Notes under the pieces: generated by a model
The model's input: the letters and a program-made list of their open reading frames with translations, nothing else
The model's database searches: none
What the model was told of the DNA's origin: nothing
Made by a program: the position numbers and the translations under genes
Origin: Chimonanthus salicifolius
Lineage: Eukaryota > Streptophyta > Magnoliopsida > Laurales > Calycanthaceae
Direction: 5' to 3'
NCBI GenBank assembly: GCA_013350335.1
Contig: CM023540.1
Coordinates: 17,861,828 to 17,925,827, forward strand
DNA length: 64,000 nucleotides
Shown here: positions 45,908 to 57,816 of the stretch, in pieces
Layout: each line of letters opens with the position of its first letter
Numbering within the stretch: position 1 is the stretch's first letter

Positions 45908-47411
45908 GGAGCTCATACAGACGCCCGATTTTTCTGCCTCTACACACCCATTTTTTTATTTTATGATAAAATTATCATTTTGCCCCTGCATTTTTCATTC
46001 ATTCGAATGAATTGCCCGTTCATTTCGGCATTGATTCGAATGACTCAATCATTCGAATGAATCACTCATTGTAAATTCCATTCATTCAAATGAATAGTAA
46101 TAAAAATGATCTTCACTCTTCATTCGATTTGATCTCTTCTCGTTCATTCAAATTAAAATGAACTTGCTACAATACTTATTTAAATAATAATTTTTTTAAA
46201 AAAAATTTAAACTTATTTTTTAAACACTGTGTATTTTTAAAATTGAATATCCAGACTAATTACAATAACCTGATAAAAATACTTTTAGACTTTAAGGTCT
46301 TTTGACATTCCCAAATGCTTGAAACATAGTATTTTACAAATAAAAGTATCCCTCGACTATGCTGAAAACACATTTGGGAGTGTCAAAAGACCTTGAAGTA
46401 TTAAAGTATTTTTATCAGGTTATTATAATTAGTCTAAATATTCAATTTGAGAAATTTTGGAAATATACAGTGCTTAAAAAATAACTTTAAAGTTTTAAAG
46501 GAGATTTTATTATTTAACTAATGCACTGTGTATTTCCAAAATTTCTCAAATTGAATATGCAGACTAATTACCATAACCTGATAAAAATACTTTAACACTT
46601 AAAGGTCTTTTGACATTCCCAAATGTATTTTCGGCACAACAGATGGATACCCTTATTTGTAAAATACTGTGTTTTAAGCATTTGGAAGTGTAAAAAAACC
46701 TTGAAGTCAGGGGTTTAAAAAGCGTTTTCGGCCAATATATCAGTCGATATTTTTCTCTCTCCAACCGATATCGGTCGATATTTTGATATTAGCCGATATA
46801 ATACGGCCGATATTTCAGTCGATATTGTGAATGTCGGCCGATAACGATATATATCGGCCGATATTCACTCCTTCAAATCCGGTAAATATCGGCCGATACG
46901 ATATGTATCGGCCGATATTTGCACCCCTGCTTGAAGTCTTAAAGTATTTTTATTAGGTTATTATAATTAGTCTGGATATTCAATTTTAGAAATTTTAGAA
47001 ATACACAGTGCTTGAAAAATAAGTTTAAAATTAAAAAAAAATATTATTTAAAAAAGTACTGTAGCAAGTCCATTTTAATTCGAATGAATGATCCATTCAA
47101 TGAACGAAAACAGATCGAATCGAATGAAGAGTGAATGTCATTTTTATTACTATTTATTCGAATGAATCATTTATTCATTCGAATGAATGAATAAAACAGT
47201 AAAACGGAACACTGTTCAGCTCATTCATTCAAATGAATGGAATTTACACTGAGGCATTCATTTGGAATGAGTGATTCATTCGAATGAATGCCGAAATGAA
47301 CAGATAATTCATTCGAATGAATGAAAAACGTAGGGGAAAAATAATAATTTTATTATAAAATTAAAAAATGAGTGTCTAAAGGCAAAAAAATTGGGTGCAT
47401 GTACAGGCTCT
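45908..47411. mobile_element. Non-autonomous MULE-related element with foldback core
   Basis: The ends resemble the large MULEs (TTTTTCTGCCTCTACACACC inside the left, AAAGGCAAAAAAATTGGGTG inside the right) and carry short ATTCATTCGAATGAAT arrays. The CAGTAAAACGGAACACTGTTC hairpin is at 47197-47220. The core is the foldback module (46215-46485 and 46520-47020). It has no coding capacity. A clean target duplication is not seen, so borders are approximate. A MITE is nested at 46708-46929. Confidence 0.75.
46708..46929. mobile_element. 222-bp hAT-like MITE with GATATCGGCC palindromes
   Basis: Ends CAGGGGT and ACCCCTG (inverted), flanked by a perfect 8-bp duplication CTTGAAGT (46700-46707 and 46930-46937). 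It interrupts the foldback module, whose unbroken copies read CCTTGAAGTCTTAAA. The interior is nearly all overlapping ATCGGCCGATAT palindromes. Confidence 0.9.
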
Positions 47412-50400
47412 CAAAATTAATAGTCAATTTAAATTTTAAAGAGGCGAACCCACCACTAAACCGCGTTCTTTAAAGAGGTGAACCCACCACCAATTTGTCC
47501 CAGTGGGTGACGAAGACTTAAGTGGGTTGGTCTTTCTTTAGAGGTAGCAATCATAGGACCTGCCCTGATTTTTAGACGTCTGGGTCCCACTCCACCGACG
47601 ATAATGACTTGACCAACTCAAGGAGTTTGGCCTATGTTCTTTCGGAGAAAGTGACTTATAAAAAATTATTAAAATTAAAGTGTTTCTGATGTTCAGATGA
47701 TTATTTATATTTTAATATTTAAATTTTATTGTCTCTCACTGCTGTCATGTGAGAAGCATTTTTTGGAAATATTTATTTTATTTTTTAAAAAGTTATACTG
47801 TGCACATAAATTTCAACTCTTTTAATAACTTCTAATTTAAATTCATAAAGAGAACATTCTCAATAATTTTATTTCTCAGAGAACATATATTTAATTTCTT
47901 TTTTTTTCTTTATGAACAAAAATTAATCACTTTATATTAAGTGATTAAAAATATCAAGCTCAATCAATTTTATCAGGTTTTTCCTTTTGAAATTTATTTT
48001 CAAATTAAATACAAGACAAGTAATTAAGTTAAAATCAAGAATTTCCACTTACCTAATTATACCATTCTTGAAGGAACCATGAAATATTTTCAGGTAAAAC
48101 AATAGACTGAGATGAATGGATGGGCGACGAGTGAAAAAAGAAAAGCAGGATCCATTTTGTGAAATAAGTGAGCCCACTTGATTAATTTATATGTTGAATT
48201 TACTGCACCATCACGGATATGTTGGCGATTGATATGGCCAACTTATCAAATAATAATTTTAGGCCCAAAATATCAAATAATAATTTTGGGCCTCTTGATT
48301 TTATTGACGTATCATTCTTTTAAATCTGAGGCCTAACACACTAATAAATTCATGTGGTCTTTGAAGTCACAGTCAAGAATGATCCAACTCATTTTTATAA
48401 GAGCCCATTTATATGTTAAGGGGAATGATTTAAAAAACAAAATCGGTTGTGGGCCCATTCGATATATCGGCCGATATTCGTCTGATACGGGAGAATATCG
48501 GCCAATATTTATATTTTTTAATTTTTTTTAAATAACCTTTTTATTTTTTTAAATGAATTATTTAAGAAAAAGGCACAGATATTTAAAAAAAATTGATGAG
48601 AGAGAAAACATCTAGGCCTATATGAAAAATTAGCCGAAATCTCGGCCACGCTGATTTTTTGACCCATGATGGAGACCCACTATTGAATTGCTCATATCAC
48701 TCGCATGCAACTTCTTTCGACAAAATGGCAATGCCTCCGGTTAGATTTTAAAAAAATTGTCTTAGTGCCAGTGCATTAGATAATTTAGATTCTACGGATT
48801 AATCTTACCAAATAAAAAGAAAATTTTGAAAACAGTTTCATGACATTTCTACATTTAAAATTTACAATCATTTATAATTAATGTTATCTCAAAATCAAAA
48901 CACATGCATAAAAATGTGAAAATAGACCATATTCTACAATAGACCCGAGCCCGTGTCAATCCTAACCCAATACTTTTTCAAAGTGACTCCAAAAAAATTA
49001 ACCAATCAAAAAATAAACCTATTTACCAATTTATAAAGGGTTGGAAAACCCTTTTCTGACCCAAGCTTCCATGAGATTTTTCTATGGAGGATCAGAGGAA
49101 TGAAAAGTGATTGGGGTCCAAAAAAACACTTTTCAATGAAAATAAAGATTAGATAAACTTAAGAAAATAAAGTTGGGGTCTAGAAAATTACTTCATTTTC
49201 AGCTAGAAGGAAAAAAGACAAAACATACCTAAAGTTATCCAATAAATTACCATATAAGGTGAAAGGAAAATTTGTGGGATAAGCTCTAAAAAACTTCCAC
49301 TTTGTAAAATAATGAGATTAATAAAGCCTCTCTCGACATAAAAAGAGTCATTCTCCTTAGTTTTGTATCCAACATGTGTAAATTGTGAGGTTTACATATA
49401 CTCTAATAATTAATAGAATGGGATGCTTGGAAAATTGAGGTGGCATGATTGGATAATTTAATTTTAAAAAATAAAAAATAAATGCTTCTCTCCAAACTCC
49501 TCTCACCTTTCAGAATCTCTTAGCAAAGATTGAATGAGCTTCCTTCTTGCCTGTTTATGTCTTTTTTTTTTCACTCTCTCCAAACTTCTCACATAGTGAG
49601 GGTTTCTGAAATCTTCTCTCAAAGGAGAGGTTTGTCTACTACTTCAATATACAAGTCTTAGTTGTTAATTATGTTCTATTCAAACTGGAATGGGCGAAAC
49701 ATTGTCGTTCTAAACAAAAATGAAAAAGGAAAAAAAAAGGACTAAATAGCTTAAATTTCGATACTAGGTTCCATTTTGACCTAATCCCTATCCATTTTTC
49801 TCTTTCCAGCCAAAATGGGTCCAATCCAAGGGTAACAAGCCAAAAAAGCTCGTTTCAGCCCTTCCCATTCTACTCTGTTAATTTAACATTTTTAATTATT
49901 TTTTTTACATATCCATATAAAATCCATACAAGTGGACGAAATTACAACTTAAAATTCAATGCATGCAGTTGATATTTTATGGACATGAAGAAAATTGAAA
50001 ACAAGAAAATGAAATGGACCCATTACACTTAAGTGTTTTGAGTTTTAACCTATGATTTTGAATTTTAATGGAATTTCAAGTTTTCTTGGGTATATTTTTT
50101 GTCTAATTGGATTTATATTTGAGTCCTATTAGATTAAAATTCAAACCCTCTTGAATTAGTATTTGACAACTATGTTATGACTTGATATTATAATGGGAAA
50201 TACGTATTTAATGATAATTTATGTTTTTAGTTGTGTAGACTAGTGTGAAATAATGAAAATAATTAATAGTAATATTTTTATAAGTCTTTACTATTTTCTT
50301 CATATTTTATCACTTTTATATTTTCTAATTTATATTGTTTTTACCAAAACACAATACCGAAGTGGCTAGAACGCTAGAAATCTAGAATGTTCTGGTATGC

Positions 50401-51290
50401 GATAAAACTGGAACAACAAACAACAATAATTTCAAATTTTCTTACCACTTGTGGGTCACCACCTCTGCATGAGGCGGGACCCACCTAACAATTTATTGGT
50501 TTATGTATGTCAATATGCAATGTCTCCTCAAACAGCAAACAACGATAATTTCAATAACAAAAATAGCCCCCTAATATGCATTGGCTTTTCATATATACAA
50601 ACTGCCAGCAATTTCTTAAGTACGTTCATTTTTGTTTTTCTACAGTGTTAGTGTTTTACCAGAGAAAACTATCAACAACTCTCTCTCTCATTAACTTCTC
50701 AATTTTTTTTCATCTATGGCACCAATATCAACATTTCTATAATTAGGGTAGTTATTAAGTATTTATGAGCTGATATACAGCATATCGGATAACGGGTGAT
50801 ATCTCGGGCGATATCTTTCTTTCTCCAGCCGCTTTATTATTATTATTGTTTGAAAAAAAATTAGAAAATTTAGAGAAGATCAGGAAATTACAGGGATTAT
50901 GAATATGTAATTTTTTCATTAAATACATATTCAAAAATAATTTTCAAGTTAGGAAATCTAGATTTCCAAAAAAAATCATTAAATGATATAAAATAATAAA
51001 AAAAGGTAGAAAAATTGCAAAGTTTGAAAGAGAAATTAAACGTACACAGCAAGGGGTTTATCAAATGTACCATGCTAGCTCAATCAATTTAGCAGGCTTT
51101 TTACTTATGAAATTTATTTTCAAATTAAATCCAAGTCAAGTTATTAGGTTAAAACCAAGAGCTTCTACTTGCCTAATTATACCATTTCTGAAGGGATGAT
51201 GAAATATTTTCAGGTAAATAAATGGGCTGAGATAAATGGATGAGTGACAAAGTAAAAAAGAAACCCAGCTCCATTTTGTGAAAATTAGTC
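47412..51290. repeat. NLR upstream block, copy C
   Basis: Non-coding; matches 19553-19976, 24190-25130 and 11906-14500 in turn. 48420-48665 is an extra GATATCGGCC-rich patch, probably another degraded MITE, absent at 12050 and 25100. Another patch at 50760-50815 is shared with 14092-14145, so it predates the duplication. Confidence 0.75.
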
Positions 51291-51298
51291 GGCCCACT

Positions 51299-51565
51299 CA
51301 GGGGTCGAAAAAATGGTGGATCCGAGATCTAGGCATCGGGTCCACCATTTTTCGGTCGATATCGGGCGATTTTTTTTCTCTCTGTTTTTTTTTTTTCAAA
51401 TCTCAGCCGTATTGGCTGATATCGGTGAGATCTCGCCCGTAAGGCCGATATATCTTTTATCAGCCGAGATATCTCGGGGGTAAATAACCTGAGATATCTC
51501 GGGCGTATAGAACCTGAGATATCTCGGCCAATACGAGATATCTCGGACGTTTTTTTTTACTCCTG
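51299..51565. mobile_element. 267-bp hAT-like MITE with GATATC palindromes
   Basis: Ends CAGGGGT and ACTCCTG (inverted, one mismatch), flanked by a perfect 8-bp duplication GGCCCACT (51291-51298 and 51566-51573). The empty site is present upstream of NLR 1 at about 14492-14505 and at 19038 and 24862. The interior repeats GAGATATCTCGG and TCGGCCAATACGAGATATC. Non-coding. Confidence 0.9.
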
Positions 51566-52121
51566 GGCCCACTTGATTAATTTGTGGGCCAAGGTTTCAT
51601 CCATGGAGGCCCAACTATGGACTTGACTCACGTATACAAAACCGCATTCTTTGACTGGCAGGGATTGGTCTTTCTTTAGAAGTAGTAATCATGGGATCTT
51701 CCTTCTCATTTTGAGTAGGCATGTGGGTCCCACTCTACCGACAGTATTGACTTGACCAGCTCAACGATTTGGCCTCTGTTCTTTCGAGGAAATTGGCTCT
51801 CCAAATTTATTCATTTAGCTTTGATAAACATTAAAAAAATTATTTCAATTCAAGTGTTTGAATGCTCAGATGATTATTATATCTATAATATTTTAATTTT
51901 ATTGCCTTCTCATTGCTGCCATGTGAGATGTATTTTTTAAATATTTATTTTAATTTTTAAAAAGTATTACTGTGTACATAATTTTCAACTTTTAATCAAA
52001 AATCATAAAGAGAACAATCTCAATGATGTAATGGTGGGCTCAACCATGCAAACTGAAACAGCACAAAACATCTCTGTTTGTCTAGAGTGGTGTCTTCCTT
52101 CCATTCTTGCAGAATACAATC

Positions 52122-55100
52122 ATGGCTGAAGCTATTCTTTCTCCTCTTTTGAACGTGATACTCAAAACCATGGCATCCCCACTGATAGATGAAGTCCGAT
52201 CCATATGGTATCTCGATAAGGATCTTGAGAATCTGTCAAGCACACTATCAACCATCAAAGCAGTGCTTGAAGATGCAGAGGAAAGGCTACTGAAGGACAA
52301 AGCTGTGAAAGATTGGCTAGGAAAGCTTAAAGACGTTGCTTATGATGCGGATGATGTACTGGACGAGTTGGCATATGAAGTTCTACAATCAAAAGTGAAT
52401 GGCACAACTAAAGCTCGCAAGAAGAAACAGGTACAGAGTTTCTTGTCATGTTTTACTTCAAACCGAATACAATTTCGACATCACATAGCACGTAGGATCA
52501 AAGAGATCAACAATCGATCAGATAAAATCTCTAAAGAGCGAGACCACTTCCATCTTAGAAAAAGAGATGGTAGGAGCCTGCTTGAAGATAGAGTCCGACC
52601 ACCCACTAGTTCCTTAGTGGACGAATCCAACACCTTTGGTAGGACAGAGGATAAAATTCGGATAATAGACTTGCTGATGTCGAATGATAATTTCAATGGA
52701 AAAAATGCTAATGTGATTTCCATAGTAGGCATGGGAGGCCTTGGGAAAACAACCCTCGCCCAGCTTGTTTATAATGATGAGGATATAAAGAATCATTTCG
52801 ATCTTCGAGCGTGGGTTTGTGTGTCTGAAGATTTTGATCTGCAAAGGCTTAACAGAGACATCATAGAATCGGCCACTAGAAAAGGTTGTAGCTTATCAGG
52901 CCTTGACCCAATCCAACGTAGCCTTGAGGATATTTTGAGGGGAAAGAAGTTTTTAATTGTGTTAGATGATGTGTGGAATGAAAACCACAATGTTTGGGAT
53001 AGACTGAGGGTTCCATTCAATGTCGTCGCACAGGGAAGTAAAATTATAGTGACTACAAGGAGTTATACAGTTTCATCAACCATGGATGCCATTCATGCTT
53101 ACCGATTGGAAATTCTTCCAGATGATCACTGTATGGCATTGTTCATAGCACATGCATTTGCAAATGGGGGAAGCAATGCACATCCAAATTTGTTAGAAAT
53201 TGGAGAGAAACTTGTCCGAAAGTGTCAGGGGTTGCCATTGGCAGCAAAGGCAATTGGGGGTCTTTTATCTGCCAGAAGAGATGAAAGTTACTGGAGAAGT
53301 ATCTTAGAAAGTGAAATTTGGAATTTACCAGTCAAACATGATGATGACATCTTACCAACTCTTAAGTTAAGCTATCATCATTTGCCAACACACCTTAAGC
53401 AATGTTTTGCATACTGTTCCATTTTTCCTAAAGATTACATATTTGAAAAGGATGAGTTGATCCCATTTTGGATAGCAGAAGGTTTTGTTTGGCCAATGGA
53501 GGGAAGGCGTTTGGAGGAGATAGGGAGCGATTATTTTGATGATTTGTTGTCGAGATGCTTTTTTCATTCAGATAAAATTGAACAGGCACATTCAAGATAT
53601 AATATGCACGATCTCATACATGACTTAGCGCAATCAATTTCAAACGGAGAGTGTTTTAGAATTGAACATGGGAAGAAAAGTCATATTCCTGAGAAAGCTC
53701 GCCATTCATCATTTGTTAAGCACCCAGATATGGGGAAAATAAATGTTGAAGCTTTTGAAAAATCCACGAACTTACGGACATTCATGTTGGTACGTGGTTT
53801 TCATTATTCTACCAGCTTCAACAAGGAAGTCCTATGTGATTTGGTTGCGAGGTTGTCATTCCTACGTGTACTAGATTTGAGTGGTTCTTTGATAACAGAG
53901 TTATCAGATTCATTTTGTAACTTGAAACATCTTCGCTATCTTGACCTCTCTTATACATATATATGCACACTACCTGAATCACTTAGCAGTTGTTACAATC
54001 TTCAAATACTGAGGCTAAAATATTGCTCTGAACTTCTCCAGCTACCAAAAGAAACAAGAAAACTTGTAAACCTTCGACATCTCGATCTAGAAGAGTGTAA
54101 TAATTTGAAATGTATGCCACAGGGAATTGGCAAGCTGACTTGTTTACAAACGTTGTCCAAATTTAGCGTGGGTAGAGAGAGTGGATATGGAATTGGAGAG
54201 TTGAAGAGCCTGACAGAACTTAGAGGAGCAATCTCCATTTCACAGCTGGAGAAGGTGGAAGCAGCTATAGATGTCAATATGAAGAATAAAACACACATTC
54301 AGAAGCTAGAGTTGGGATGGAGTGAAGAATATGCTGAAAGAAACCAAGAAAATGAGGCAGCATCACATCAGGCAATGGAGATACTTGAAGTCCTTCAACC
54401 TAACACTAACCTCAAAGAACTGTCACTAGAGAACTATGGAGGCACTAGCTTCCCAAGTTGGATGCTAAATACACTGCTCTCAAATCTAGTCAGGGTTGAT
54501 CTTGATGGTTGTACAAGATGCAAGTTCCTTCCACCTCTTGGCCAACTACGCTTCCTCCAATATCTGTTTATCAATAAAATGGGTCAAGTGAAGCGCATTG
54601 GCCGTGAATTTTGTGGTACTGGTGAGATCAAAGGGTTTCCATCGTTGCGTACTCTAAGAATCTTAAACATGGATAATCTAGTGGAATGGTGTGAAGTTGA
54701 GGAAGGTGAACTCCCTCACCTCAGTCATCTTGAAATTCGCAATTGCCCCAAGCTAATGGAATGGCCAATCCTTCCCTTGACCCTTAAAACTGAGAAGTTA
54801 CATACTTGCCAGCAATTGACTACCATTCCTTTGCTCCCATCTCTTCGTACGTTGGAATTGGAGAATTGCAATGAGATGTTGTTGAGGTCAGTGTTTCACC
54901 TCACAACTCTTTCCTCTTTATCAATAGATTCATTTCCAGAGCTAGAATCACTGCCTGAAGGATTGTTTCAACACCTTAATCGATTGGAACATTTGACCAT
55001 TATTAATTGCCATAGTCTCATATCTTTGCCGGAGTTGGACATGTTGCAAGCAACAAGAGTCTCTGCCCCCATTAGAAGTCTTGTTGTTCACATTTGCCCC

Positions 55101-55256
55101 AATCTCAAGTCCTGGCCCAAGGGGCTGCGGAACCTCACCTCCCTCGAGAAACTGCAGATCATGATGTGCCCGCACATTACGTCTTTGCCTGAAGAGGAGC
55201 GGCCCCCCACGCTTCAGGATCTACATGTCTGGCCAGGATTTCAGTTCAACAGTTGA
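52122..55256 (+). CDS. CC-NBS-LRR (CNL, RGA-type) disease-resistance protein 2
   Basis: 1044 residues, single exon, close paralogue of the gene at 15034. The start is ATG 52122 (MAEAILSPLL), again preceded by a TTGCAG splice-acceptor-like site. Motifs: EDVID-like DVAYDADDVLDE, P-loop GMGGLGKTT (from 203), kinase-2 LIVLDDVW, RNBS-B VTTRSY, GLPL, CFAYCSIFPKDY, MHD (495-497), then LRRs. NB-ARC differences are few. The coiled-coil/NB linker (SNRIQFRHHIARRI against SDPLHDIAQKI) and the LRR solvent-exposed positions differ most, and the last dozen residues differ (ending WPGFQFNS). This is the expected pattern for paralogues with a shared signalling engine and diverging recognition surface. No frameshift or missing motif is seen, so it is probably functional. 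Confidence 0.95.
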   Translation: MAEAILSPLLNVILKTMASPLIDEVRSIWYLDKDLENLSSTLSTIKAVLEDAEERLLKDKAVKDWLGKLKDVAYDADDVLDELAYEVLQSKVNGTTKARKKKQVQSFLSCFTSNRIQFRHHIARRIKEINNRSDKISKERDHFHLRKRDGRSLLEDRVRPPTSSLVDESNTFGRTEDKIRIIDLLMSNDNFNGKNANVISIVGMGGLGKTTLAQLVYNDEDIKNHFDLRAWVCVSEDFDLQRLNRDIIESATRKGCSLSGLDPIQRSLEDILRGKKFLIVLDDVWNENHNVWDRLRVPFNVVAQGSKIIVTTRSYTVSSTMDAIHAYRLEILPDDHCMALFIAHAFANGGSNAHPNLLEIGEKLVRKCQGLPLAAKAIGGLLSARRDESYWRSILESEIWNLPVKHDDDILPTLKLSYHHLPTHLKQCFAYCSIFPKDYIFEKDELIPFWIAEGFVWPMEGRRLEEIGSDYFDDLLSRCFFHSDKIEQAHSRYNMHDLIHDLAQSISNGECFRIEHGKKSHIPEKARHSSFVKHPDMGKINVEAFEKSTNLRTFMLVRGFHYSTSFNKEVLCDLVARLSFLRVLDLSGSLITELSDSFCNLKHLRYLDLSYTYICTLPESLSSCYNLQILRLKYCSELLQLPKETRKLVNLRHLDLEECNNLKCMPQGIGKLTCLQTLSKFSVGRESGYGIGELKSLTELRGAISISQLEKVEAAIDVNMKNKTHIQKLELGWSEEYAERNQENEAASHQAMEILEVLQPNTNLKELSLENYGGTSFPSWMLNTLLSNLVRVDLDGCTRCKFLPPLGQLRFLQYLFINKMGQVKRIGREFCGTGEIKGFPSLRTLRILNMDNLVEWCEVEEGELPHLSHLEIRNCPKLMEWPILPLTLKTEKLHTCQQLTTIPLLPSLRTLELENCNEMLLRSVFHLTTLSSLSIDSFPELESLPEGLFQHLNRLEHLTIINCHSLISLPELDMLQATRVSAPIRSLVVHICPNLKSWPKGLRNLTSLEKLQIMMCPHITSLPEEERPPTLQDLHVWPGFQFNS

Positions 55257-55275
55257 GGTCTTCAACATTAAACAG

Positions 55276-55349
55276 GTATGAGGAAATTGTGCCTTTCAAG
55301 TTTGAATGAAATTGCATTTAATAAAATTAAAATTTTTTTTTTTTGGCAG
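55276..55349 (+). other. Probable 3'-UTR intron of NLR 2
   Basis: 74 bp, ACAG|GTATGAG to TTTTGGCAG|G, at the same place as 18194-18266 in the paralogue. Confidence 0.6.
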
Positions 55350-56214
55350 GAATTATGAATGAAACATACTACTTCATCAGAGAACAACTTTTGGTGGGGT
55401 TGGAATCTTACGAATGTATGGGCAGAGCAATGTATTCATACCAAGATTCTTAATATGTACAATGTCAGTCATTTTTAATTCTCTTTCCTAATCACAATCA
55501 TGGTTTCCTTGTCAACATGTTTGTTATTTGTTTTATTAAAAGATAACAATGGGTGGGTCAGGACCACTTGACTGGCATTGATCTTTCTCCAAATTTATTC
55601 ATTTAGCTTTTATAAAAAAAATATTAAAATTAAATTTGTTCGAATGTTCAGATGATCATTTATATTTTTAACATTTGAATTCTATTGTCTTCTCACTGCT
55701 GCCTTGTGAGAGGTATCCTTATATACAGTCAGTAATCAAATGTCTAAAGATTTAAAGACATGTGATTTTCAAAGGCTCTTCATTTAATCTTATAAACATT
55801 TATATACCATTTCATTAACCGATAAATTACAAAATGGAAATTATCTTAGAAAATCCTACTTTCATTAATTTTTTGAAAAAAATTTGGAAAATCACACAAA
55901 CACCCTACACAGTACAAACTATATCAATCACATTAAGACATCTCCATTAAATAGCATTGAATATTATTTCATTGAATTATTTTCAAAAAAATATTCAAAT
56001 TGGAATTGATAAATACCTCACATTTATAGAACTTTCTTCTAAACCTTCTTAAAATACACCTAATACAAGATTTAGCTCAAAAAATGGTTGAAATGATAGT
56101 TTTTAAATTAAAAAAATGTTTCAAGCGATACCATGCAGTATCGACCAATACATCCACCACACGTCCGCTAGACCGATATGCATCGTAGTTCACCTTTCTA
56201 AAATATTATTCATG

Positions 56215-56271
<57 letters not shown>

Positions 56272-57225
56272 TCTCTTAAGAACGGTTCATATAAGACTTT
56301 TATGCAAACTCTCTTATAGGGTCTATGAGAAACCTAATAGATTCAATTCTCCTTTTACACTTATTTACCTTCCTCATACCTAATTTGACACAAATTTGAC
56401 TTTTAAAGTTTATTCATGTAATCCAATAAATTTCTTCCATTAGATAAATATAAATTTTTGAGACTTAAAAAGATATAATTCTTTTATCTAGTCATGATAA
56501 AATTTTATAGACATTATTATATATGTATATAAGTATATCTATGTATTTTTTTAGATTTTGTGAAATTATTAAAATAATATTTAAATGGATTAAATAAAAC
56601 GTGCTAGATAAAAAAATTATAATTTAAAAAATACTTACATATATGAGTGGGTTGGTCTTTCTTTAGAGGTCGTAATCACAGGACCTTCCCTGTTTCTCAG
56701 GCGTGTGGGTAGGCACTCCGCCGCCAATATTGACTCGACCGGCTCAAGTAGTTTGGCCCATGTTCTTTCGGGGAACTTGACTCTCCAAATTTATTCATTT
56801 ATTAGCTTCGATAAACTTAAAAAGAAAATTATTAAAATTAAAGTGTTTCTTAATGGCATATAAGCACAACTTCCATCTTAGAGAATTTGCTGGACCAAGA
56901 TTCTTGTTTGATTTTTGTTTTTTTTTTTTAAATTTTTTTAAAAAAACTGAAATTTGGCCTAAATTGCCACCCTTAATTAAGAGAGTGATTTTAGAATTTG
57001 TAACACCGAGATTTTTGTTTAATTTTTAGTTGGATTACAACAAAAAGTTCTACTAAATACGACTGTAATTATTGGATTACGACAAAAAAATTAGGAGAGT
57101 GATTTTAGCTGTAATTATTGGGTCAACCGTAATTAGGAGATAAATTTAAGAGGTAATTTAGAAAATAATTTTGAATTTATTATTTGACATAAGTTTATCT
57201 GTAAGTTTACATTTGACATAAAATA
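55350..57225. other. NLR downstream block, copy C, plus intergenic DNA
   Basis: 55350-55760 matches the downstream flank of NLR 1. 56219-56269 is a TA microsatellite of about 51 bp. 56650-56850 resembles 19670-19830, and 56860-57225 resembles 21925-22290. No gene is supported. Confidence 0.6.
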
Positions 57226-57432
57226 GGGTGGCCAACTGGCCATTTAGACACCCCACTTTTTTTTTTAAGAGACACTCCATTTTAAAATTTTGTATGAAAA
57301 TTACAATTTTACCTCTCAATTTTTTTAAAAAAATATTCCTCCACACAAAAGAAAGGGACAAAATAGTAATTTTACATAAAATTTTGAAGTGGAGTCTCTT
57401 AAAATAAAAGTGAGGTGTCTAAATGGATACCC
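57226..57432. mobile_element. 207-bp MITE related to the 19985 element
   Basis: Inverted ends GGGTGGCC..CCATTTAGACACC and GGGTATCCATTTAGACACC, then AAGAGACACTCCA facing AAGAGACTCCAC. A perfect 8-bp duplication ATAAAATA lies at 57218-57225 and 57433-57440. The empty site is at 22274-22281 in the NLR-less copy (GACATAAAATATTGG). Non-coding. Confidence 0.9.
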
Positions 57433-57440
57433 ATAAAATA

Positions 57441-57816
57441 TTGATAATTTAGGAAATACGTTTATATTTTATTTATTATTCAAAACGAAGAAAAATTTAT
57501 TTAATTTATGTTAAATGATTAAAGCTAACAATTTACTACTTATATACAGTTGGGTAATCAAATGTCTAAAGATCTAGAGACATCCGTCATGGTTTTTTAT
57601 ACTTGAAATATATTTTCAAATTAAATCCAAGTCAAGTTATTACATTAAAACAAGAATTTCCACTTACCTAATTATACCATTTGTTGAGGAACTATGAAAT
57701 ATTTTTCAGATAAAACAATGGGCTGAGATGAATGGCTTGGTGCCAAAATAAAAAAGAAAACCCGGCTCCATTATCTGAAAATAAGTGGGCCCATTTGATT
57801 AATTAATGGGCCCAGG
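57441..57816. repeat. NLR downstream block, copy C continued
   Basis: Matches 18790-19075 (CAGTTGGGTAATCAAATGTC onward to GGGCCCAGG). In copy A the next bases are TTTCATCAAC; here the outer hAT begins instead. No gene. Confidence 0.75.

Noticed and set aside
45908..45910. Target duplication for the 45908-47411 element (AAAATTA on both sides)
   Set aside because: The copies are offset from the element ends by different distances and lie in AT-rich DNA; not reliable.
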